Position numbers and translations under genes: made by a program. From the NCBI GenBank assembly GCA_023362775.1, contig JALMGJ010000002.1, forward strand, positions 31,835,414 through 31,899,413: 64,000 nucleotides of DNA, written 5' to 3'. Shown here in pieces: positions 56,664 to 64,000 of the stretch. Under the pieces are notes generated by a model that did no database searches, was not told the origin of the DNA, and saw only the letters and a program-made list of their open reading frames with translations. Source of the stretch: Charina bottae. Its lineage: Eukaryota > Chordata > Lepidosauria > Squamata > Charinaidae. The first letter of the stretch is position 1; every line of letters starts with the position of its first letter.

Positions 56664-57147
56664 CCTATTTGAGGCACTCAGAAAGCAATTGGGCTAGATC
56701 TCTATACTTCTAGATCTGTGGTCATAGCTGCACCAAAAAGTTGATAGCCAGATTGCTCCCAGGTATATTTTAGCCCTTAAAGGGATACAGGTGTTGGGAG
56801 GGGTGGTAGATGTTGATTTTCAAGGATAGGTAAAGGTGCTGTTACATAATACCAGCATGCAGGATGTAGTTTTTTCAGCAGGGCAAAGTGTAGCTCAATT
56901 AATTTGTGAAAAATTAAGTTTGCCAGTTATCCAGGAGGTGGCTGGTCCAAACCAAGGAGACGGAGGGTTTGGATCAACAGACAATGACCTCTGTCCAGGA
57001 CAAAGGGTATGGGTAATGTATCCCAACCAACCAATTCAAACTGGAGAGATTCTAAGCAAGGGGCCAGGTGCTACCTATTGGGTTTTGTTGGCTAACAGTA
57101 CTTCTCCCATATGTTTAGATACCTCCAAGTTAAAACGTAAGGAATAA
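56664..57147 (+). pseudogene. Endogenous retrovirus dUTPase and integrase-tail remnant
   Basis: dUTPase motifs occur in order: GLDLY (about 56693), LGGVVDVDF (about 56797), LLHNTS...GQSVAQLI, and GGFGSTD (about 56968). dUTPase hydrolyses dUTP and keeps uracil out of viral DNA. In the same 103-codon frame (56836-57147) follows CPGQRVWVMYPNQPI, GPGATYWVLLANS, resembling an integrase C-terminal domain. A stop and a frameshift between motifs 1 and 3 show decay. The hAT MITE sits immediately upstream. RT and the integrase core are not visible. Confidence 0.7.
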
Positions 57148-57838
57148 TAAGCTTGTGTCTCTGCAGATAATACATCATGGAAAGAGCATCTGAAATTACA
57201 CCACCTGAAAATTATGAACCAAATTGGGTACAGTTTGTGGATATGGCCACTAGATGGAGCTCACAAACCCATCAATAGAAAGCATGTGAGCATAATTCCC
57301 CCTGTGGGTTACTAGCTGGAAGGGCCCTTGGGGGCTTGTAATCCTAGCTCGAGGCCCATATTATGAGAAACCTGTCTTGGTTTATATGCAACTGATAACC
57401 TGGCCAGAATGGGCAGGATTATGGATAGCCCCTAATGTGGACATAACAATTGGAGAAGAAATGAACATGGAAAACTTATCAGATGTCAGAGTAAACCACC
57501 CATGGCAGTTTCTTGGCTCCGGATGCTTTTGTGATGCAGTTCCTCTTTTCCCATTCTTATGCTGTCCTTACTGTGCCTGACCCTATGCTAATTGTGTTTC
57601 TTTTCTGTATGCCTGATTAACGCAGGGACGAAATGCCGTGGCAATCGATGGTCCTTTGGATGTTTCCTGGGGTACTCTGCCAGCAGGCTGTCCTGAAAGA
57701 AAATATAACTGTCTTGTCTTTGTGTGAACAACCAGTCCTCTCCCAGAAGCAATGGCTCCCTGGTACTCATTTTTGTTGTTTTATAAAATTTGCGATCAGA
57801 GTTATGGAACATATCAAGAGACAAGCAAACTGAAGTCC
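57148..57838 (+). other. Retroviral remnant, possible start of env
   Basis: Plus-strand sequence between the integrase-like tail and the envelope pieces. Broken frames (57377-57580, 57633-57833) are of the right position for the envelope start, but I see no decisive motif. Confidence 0.35.
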
Positions 57839-58250
57839 TGTAGTAAAAACGTTGCCTTTTATTTTAAAACAAAGAAAACGAAACTTAAGCTTTTCTTCAG
57901 CCGAAGAAGCAGATAACTTAAGCACTTACATTTTAAAGACAATAAAGATAGCAGAGTAGCAGAGAGGCCAGAACAAAAGGCATTTAAATTTTAAATCCTT
58001 AACTGGAGTAGCACCTGAGTGGCTAGTATCTGGCATGTGACCAATCACCCAGGCAACGACTTTCCAAATATGGGTAAAGCTCAAACAGGTAACTCTGATT
58101 GGTTTCAAACTCCTAGACTAGCTGGCACAAAGTAAATTAACATTCCTGAGAAAGGGGAGTGAACATGTGCTCTAGGAAAAAAGTTTTTGAGGCCTGGCTT
58201 TTTAAACTAGCCTTCCATATTTCAAGACATAAAAAATATATGCAACACTC
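57839..58250 (-). repeat. Candidate antisense LTR
   Basis: The left end reads TGTAGTA, so the minus strand would end TACTACA. AATAAA lies close to that end on the minus strand, and ATTGG/CCAAT boxes lie upstream. I found no target duplication, so both borders are approximate. Confidence 0.4.
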
Positions 58251-58254
58251 ATGG

Positions 58255-58536
58255 CAAATGCATGAATATTACTGGACAAGGGACTTGGATGATATCGGGC
58301 CAGAAATTGTATTTTTCTATTCCTAATAATCAAAGCAATTTTGTGTTAAACTGGCTTATTAAATGGAACGTTACTTTTCAAACTTTTCCTGGGCAGAAAT
58401 GGGTAACACAAAAGGACTGGCAGAACATTGCTGGCTGGCACTACCCTGAGGAAGGGAGATGAAGAGGAGACAGTATATATAACCATACATATAGCTTTTT
58501 AATATTAATTTAGTTAGAGCTCATAAAATACAAGCT
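58255..58536 (+). pseudogene. Envelope fragment of endogenous retrovirus
   Basis: A 66-codon frame (58262-58462) with several N-glycosylation-like sites (NIT, NQS, NVT) and tryptophans, suggestive of a surface envelope segment. The retroviral sequence is cut right of this by a BovB insertion and resumes at 59817. The assignment rests on position between integrase-like and transmembrane-envelope sequence. Confidence 0.45.
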
Positions 58537-58548
58537 GCACATCCCTCT

Positions 58549-59804
58549 TTTGTTGTTGTTTATTCGTTCAGTCGCTTCCGACTGTTCATGACTTCATGGA
58601 CCAGCCCACGCCAGAGCTTCCTGTTGGCCGTCACCATCCCCAGCTCCCCCATGGTTGAGTCCGTCACCTCCAGAATATCATCCATCCATCTTGCCTTTGG
58701 TCGGCCCCTCTTCCTTTTGCCTTCCACTTTCGATAGCATCAGCTTCTTCTCCAGGGTATCCTGTCTTCTCATTATGTGGCCAAAGTACTTCAGTTTTAAT
58801 GTATTGTCGAAGGTTATAACAACAACAGCCATACTTCAGTTTTGCCTTTAATATCATTCCCTCAAGTGAGCAGTCTGGCTTGATTTCCTGGAGTATGGAC
58901 TGGTTTGATCTTCTTGCAGTCCAAGGCACTCTCAGAATTTTCCTCCAACACCACAGTTCAAAAGCATCTATCTTCCTTCGCTCAGCCTTCCTTATGGTCC
59001 AGCTCTCGCAGCCATAGGTTACTACAGGGAATACCATTGCTTTAACTATGCGGACCTTTGTTGTCAGTGTGATGTCTCTCCTCTTAACTATTTTATCAAG
59101 ATTTGCCATTGCTCTCCTCCCAAGAAGTAGACGTCTTCTGATTTCCTGGCTGCAGTCAGCGTCTGCAGTAATGTTTGTGCCTAGGAATACAAAGTCTGTC
59201 ACTGCCTCCACTTTTTCTCCCTCTATTTGCCAGTTATCAATCAAGCTGGTTGCCATAATCTTGGTTTTTTTGAGGTTTAACTGCAACCCAGCTTTTGCAC
59301 TTTCTTCTTTCACCTTCGACATAAGGCTCCTCAACTCCTCGCTTTCAGCCATCAAAGTGGTATCACCTGCATATCTAAGATTGTTAATGTTTCTTCCAGC
59401 GATTTTAACTCCAGCCTTGGATTCCTCAAGCCCAGCACGTCGCATGATGTGTTCTGCGTACAGGTTGAATAGGTAGGGTGAGAGTATACAGCCCTGCTGT
59501 ACTCCTTTCCCAATCTTAAACCTGTCCGTTGTTCCGTGCTCTTTTCTTACCGTTGCTACTTGGTCGTTATACAGATTCCTCAGGAGGCAGACAAGATGAC
59601 TTGGTATCCCCATACCACCAAGAACTTGCCACAATTTGTTATGATCCACACAGTCAAAGGCTTTAGAATAGTCAATAAAACAAAAATAGATGTTTTTCTG
59701 AAACTCCCTAGCTTTCTCCATTATCCAGCGGATATTGGCAATTTGGTCTCTAGTTCCTCTGCCTTTTCTAAACCCAGCTTGTACATCTGGCAATTGTACA
59801 TCTG
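58549..59804 (-). mobile_element. RTE-BovB LINE, antisense, 5'-truncated
   Basis: Flanked by GCACATCCCTCT (58537-58548 and 59805-59816). The minus-strand frame 59808-58678 has DVQAGFRKGRGTRDQIANIR, FIDYSKAFDCVDHNKLW, GVQQGCILSPYLFNLYAEHI, LRYAGDTTLMAES (Gly in place of the first catalytic Asp) and VVTYGCESWTIRKAERRKID. The C-terminus (58832-58560) lies in another frame. The 3' tail is the TTGTTGTT run at the left. It splits the retroviral envelope. Confidence 0.93.
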
Positions 59805-59816
59805 GCACATCCCTCT

Positions 59817-60180
59817 ACAGTTATTTTATTAACAATTAGTAATGGAAGCCTCACAATGGCTTCATGTATCATAGAATAAACATTACTGTTTATAATATAT
59901 CCTTATTTGAACCTCAGTGTAGTATGTGGGCAGTACCTATATATAATTCTTGGATGCAGACTAGACATACACACTCTTTTACAGAGACAATATTAGGGGG
60001 AATTGGTATTGGCACAGGGCTTATTAATTCAATAGACATAGAAGCATTAGAAAATAAATTAGCATTTTTAGGTCATCATATTAAGATAATGAGTTATATT
60101 ACAGAGAAACAAGTACTGCAAGAAGCAAATGTACTCCATCAAAATATAGAAGTAATGATGGAATATGGCTGTTGTGGGTC
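59817..60180 (+). pseudogene. Envelope transmembrane-subunit start (fusion-peptide region)
   Basis: A frame 59864-60298 resumes the retroviral sequence after the BovB duplication. A Gly/Ile-rich stretch (ETILGGIGIGTGLI) followed by a heptad-like helix resembles a fusion peptide and N-terminal helix of a transmembrane envelope subunit. It is interrupted at about 60180 by repeat sequence and the antisense CR1. Inactive. Confidence 0.55.
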
Positions 60181-60299
60181 TTCCGGGCTGTGTGGCCTTG
60201 TTCTGGAAGTTGTGGTTCCTAACATTTCTCCAGTATCTTCAGAGGGCAGGAGCACAGACAGAAGCGAACTCTCTGTGCTCAGGAGGTTTACAGGATAAT
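60181..60299 (+). repeat. Unclassified short repeat
   Basis: The segment ggctgttgtgggtcttccgg, tgtggccttgttctgg and the following tcttcagagggcaggagc resemble a dispersed reptile repeat whose class I cannot name. It lies between envelope sequence and the CR1 3' end. Confidence 0.4.
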
Positions 60300-63200
60300 A
60301 ATAGATTAAAATATATAGATAAAATTACAACAATATAAGAATAATTATAAATCCAGATGTCATTAAAAGAAGGACATTAAAATCACGGGATTAGCCATCT
60401 CCAGGAGGAACTATCCCTCCCTCCCTCCCATGCCAGGCAGCAGAACCAGGTCTTCAGCTCTTTCCTAAAGTTCGGGAGGGAGACGATCTGCCTCAACTCT
60501 GGGGGCAAGCTGTTCCATAATGTGGGTGCTGTCACAGAGAAGGCTTGCCTCCTAGACCCCATCATATGACACTCTTTAATTGATGGGGTATGTAGCCGGG
60601 CCTCTCTGGATGACTGGGTGGGGTGGGTCGATAACATGGGGATAAGACGGTCCCTCAGGTATTCTGGTCCCATGCCATGTAGGGCTTTAAAGGTGATAAC
60701 CAACACCTTGAATTGTACCCGGAAGCAAACCGGCACCCAATGTAGCTCGCGGAGCAACGGTGTCACATGTGGAGATCTTGGAGCACCCAATACTGCCCGT
60801 GCGGCCGCATTCTGCACCAGCTGAAGCTTCCGGATAGTCTTCAAGGGTAGCCCCATGTAGAGCGCATTGCAATAATCTACGTGGGAGATGACGAGAGTGT
60901 GAGTGACTGTATGGAGGGCATCGCCCTCCAGGAATGGGCGTAATTGGCGCACCAACTGAAGTTGTGCAAAAGCCCTCCTAGCCATGACTGCCACATGCTC
61001 TTCGAGCAGGAGTCGTGAGTCTAGAAGAACCCCCAGATTACGCACCGGTTCTGAGCGGGGTAGTGCTACCCCGTCGAGAACCAAAGATGACAATTTCCCA
61101 GAAGACGCTAAGCCATCAATCCACAGCCACTCGGTCTTACCAGGGTTCAACTGAAGCCTGTTGTTCCCCATCCAGGCCCTCACAGCCCCCAGGCACTGGG
61201 ACAGGGTGGAGACAGCATCACTTACTTCACCAGGGATGGAGATATACAACTGAGTATCATCCGCATACTGATGATACCTCATCCCATGGTGTCGGATCAC
61301 CTCACCCAGCGGTTTCATGTAGATGTTAAACAGGAGAGGAGAGAGAACCGAACCCTGCGGCACCCCACATAGGAGTAAATGCGGGCTGGATCTCTCCTCC
61401 CCTATCACCACCGACTGGGAGCGGCCCCGGAGGAAGGAGGTGAACCAGCAGAAAACTACGCTGCCCACCCCCTACTCCCTAAGCCGCCCCAAAAGGATAC
61501 CATGGTCGATGGTATCGAAAGCGGCTGAGAGGTCTAAGAGAGCCAGGATGGATGCACTACCTCCATCCCGCTCCCGCCAGAGGTCATCCGTAAGTGCGAC
61601 CAATGCAGTCTCCGTCCCGTATCCTGGCCTGAAACCTGACTGAAAAGGGTCAAGGTAATCCGCTTCATCCAGGGTCCTTTGAAGTTGCAACGCCACCACC
61701 TTCTCAACCACTTTTCCCAAGAAGGGAAGGTGGGAGACTGGACGAAAATTGTCCAGGATGGTAGGGTCCTTCTTGAGGAGGGGGTGCACCAATGCCTCTT
61801 TAAAGGCAGTTGTAACCACCCCCTCCGACAAGGATGTATTAATCATAGCCCAGACCCATCCACCTGTCACCTCCCCGGCCGATTTCACTAGCCAGGGAGG
61901 GCAGGGGTCTAAATAACATGTGGGATTAACAATTCGAAGGATCCTGTCCACTTCCTCAGGTCCAACAGGATCAAATTGCTCCCAGATAATACGGCAAGAC
62001 TGCTCTCCCGGCATCTCCCCAGACTGCAATCCAGGCATGGAGTCCAACTTAGACTGAATCCAAGCGATTTTATCCTGCAGATGCTCAGAAAATTCTTCCG
62101 CACGGCCCTGCAGGTGGGTGGTCGAAACCACCCTACCTAAGAGAGATCATGTAATCTTGAACAGGGCCGTCAGGCGGAATTCTGCGGATGCAATAAGAGC
62201 GGAGAAATATTTACGTTTCGCCGCTGTTACCGCCACAAGGTAGGCCTTAATAGTGGCTCTAGATTGTGTTCGGTCGAATTCCGTCTTCGTCTTTCTCCAG
62301 CGGCGCTCTAGACGTCTCTTCACCCTCTTCAAGACCCTCAACTCCTCCGTAAACCATGGGGAGTGACAGGTCGAATGGGGCTTGAGAGATTACATCGGCG
62401 CGATCCTGTCCAAGGCACTGGCTGCCTCCCTATTCCAGTTTGTGGCCAGTGTCCCTGCTGGACCATGCAGCAGATCCTCGGGTATTACCCCCAGCTCCCT
62501 CTGAAACCTCAATGGGTCCATAAGTCACCGGGGGCGGACCAATCGAATAGGTCCAGCCTCCCTGCGGAGTGGGGCGGCATAAGAGAATCCTAAGGATACC
62601 AGGACGTGATCTGACCATGACAATGGGGATAGTTCCAACTTTCCCCTCAGGTCACTTTGCCATTGCTCTGACAAGAAAACCAAATCCGGAGTGAGTCCAC
62701 TGTCTCGAGTCGGATCCCGAATAATCTGAGACAGGCCCATGGCTGCCATGGTAGCCATGAACTCCCGAGCCACTTCCGAGGCACGCCCCAAGGATGGCAA
62801 GTTAAAATCCCCCAGGACCATAAGCCTGGGGAACTCCACTGCCAACCCCGAGATGGCCTCCAGCAGCTCAGGCAGGGAGGTTGCTACGCAGCAGGGGGGC
62901 TGGTACAATAGCAACACTCCCGACTGTTCATGGGCACCCAACTTGAAAAACAGGGTCTCACATCCGGATACTTGTGGAGCAAGGCCCCTGAAAGCCATCA
63001 AGGATTCTCTGATGATAACTGCCACCCCTCCTCCCCTACCCTGGTCTCTCAGCTGGTGCCACACCCGAAATCTGGCCGGGCACATCTCCGAGAGGGCTAC
63101 TCCTCCCTCTGGGCCCAGCAGGTTTTGGTAATACACGCCAGGTCCGCCCCCCTCTCTGTGATTAATTCACTTATGAGAGGGGCTTTGCTATTTACTGACC

Positions 63201-63680
63201 TGGCGTTTAGTAGCAGCAGCCGGAAGCCGGGGCCCTCAAGGATCTGCTGACCAGAGACTGGGGTTGAACTCGGAGGACCGGAATGCACCACTGGTACTAA
63301 ACACCGGGGGCGCCTTCCCCCAAGATGGCCTGTCCTCCGGTTCCCGTCGCAATATCTCCTGCCCATCACCACCTCGATCAGAATGCCCACATTGTAGTCC
63401 CCAGAGTTTCCTGATCTGGTCGCCTCCACTCCCGAATCCCTGGAAAATCTGGATCTTGGCAGGGGTCTCTTCCATACACTCATCCTTTCATACCCCATCC
63501 TCCTGGGCAGTCGAAGGCTACCAGCGCAACCAACTGAAGCTCTGGTCACAGAGGGGCAAAAAATCACTCCTACCTGCCCTGTCTCTCACTCAGGGTCAGG
63601 TACTCTCTCAACCACATACAGTCTTGGCCCCCCCACTCGTGACTCCCACTCACTGAGGGGAACCACACTCACGCAAGAGA
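60300..63680 (-). mobile_element. CR1 LINE, antisense, nearly full length
   Basis: Minus-strand order: 5' leader at about 63680; endonuclease (63567-63097 and 63136-62525) with LLLNARSVNSKAPLISELIT, VLGDFNLPSLG and SDHVLVSLGF; linker; RT (62131-61472) with NFRPVSHLPFLGKVVEKVVA, GFRPGYGTETALVALTDDLW and LDLSAAFDTIDHGILLGRL; then 61468-60383 with GVPQGSVLSPLLFNIYMKPL and an intact YADDTQLY. One stop after LLGRLRE and a few frameshifts break it. It lies inside the retroviral envelope. It is of the same family as 44464-48072. Confidence 0.93.
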
Positions 63681-64000
63681 CACCACAATTTTCTGCCGCC
63701 CTATTAGTATTAATAGACCCCACAATTTTCTGCCGCCCTATTAATATTAGCTCAATAGCTCAATTAATATGGAAAAGTAAGCAAGTTCAATCTCAATTGC
63801 AAGCCTTATCTAAGGCTGATAAAGGCATGATGCTAAAAATTAGGCATGAATATGCTGAATTAGTTAGAGTCACTCAAGCTTTTGAAGACTCAACCACCCA
63901 TCATTGGTGGGACATTTTTTCAGGGTGGAGCCCAACTATGACCAACGTTTTAAATTTGGCCTGGCACCCTGTGATTGTGCTTATAATAGCTGTTTGCATT
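63681..64000 (+). pseudogene. Envelope transmembrane subunit, membrane-proximal end
   Basis: Retroviral sequence resumes after the CR1. A 37-bp direct duplication (63683-63719 and 63720 on) precedes a frame with a helical region, a tryptophan pair (HHWWDIFSGW) and then a hydrophobic anchor (LAWHPVIVLIIAV) running off the right edge. This is the layout of a retroviral membrane-proximal region and transmembrane anchor. Partial and frameshifted. Confidence 0.55.

Noticed and set aside
56352..56713. Arg/Ala/His-rich frames on both strands
   Set aside because: They lie within the CpG-rich hAT MITE and cross its borders, so they are composition artefacts.

Overview
The window looks like squamate (lizard or snake) genomic DNA from a vomeronasal type-2 receptor (V2R) cluster that has been heavily invaded by retrotransposons. 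The evidence is the repeat mix: RTE-BovB, CR1, L1 and Vingi-like LINEs, a Sauria-type SINE, Penelope, Ty3/gypsy chromovirus and Ty1/copia elements, endogenous retrovirus remnants, and a split six-exon V2R gene. I cannot name the genus from sequence alone.

The only apparently functional host gene is a V2R on the + strand at 25968-37244. Its six exons join in consistent phase (215, 292, 834, 228, 127 or 124, and 893 nt) into an uninterrupted reading frame of about 862 codons. The order is signal peptide, ligand-binding Venus-flytrap, cysteine-rich linker and seven-helix class C GPCR. Two broken V2R copies on the same strand flank it (7735-8960 and 41790-43346), as expected of a tandem receptor array.

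Layout, left to right. 1-2395: an L1 3' end, a GC-rich unrecognised block and an antisense gypsy fragment. 2640-7640: a Ty1/copia element with a gypsy chromovirus nested inside its RT gene, lying against V2R pseudogene 1. 9391-25420: a four-deep nest. A BovB copy is split by an L1 with 17-bp target duplications; the L1 is split by a Vingi-like element with 12-bp duplications; the Vingi ORF2 is split by a poly(A)-tailed element carrying only a short ORF. 25421-37526: the V2R gene, whose introns hold a solo LTR, a hAT-type MITE, SINEs, and CR1, BovB and old LINE fragments. 37527-40425: two Penelope pieces head to head, one of them cut by a solo LTR. 40965-48990: CR1 and SINE pieces, V2R pseudogene 2, and a second short-ORF element split by an almost complete CR1. 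48990-53081: an antisense L1 and a BovB copy. 53082-64000: remains of an endogenous retrovirus (dUTPase, integrase-like tail, envelope fragments) cut by antisense LTRs, a hAT MITE, a BovB copy and an antisense CR1. The retroviral envelope runs off the right edge.

The elements do not work together as a pathway. The window is a layered insertion record around one surviving chemoreceptor gene. The points most worth following are the intact V2R, the two short-ORF L1-like elements (possibly an undescribed non-autonomous family), the CpG-rich hAT MITEs with perfect 8-bp duplications, the Penelope hammerhead-like motif, and the dUTPase-to-integrase arrangement of the retroviral remnant. All coordinates were read by eye. 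Element names come from recognised protein motifs, not from a database search.
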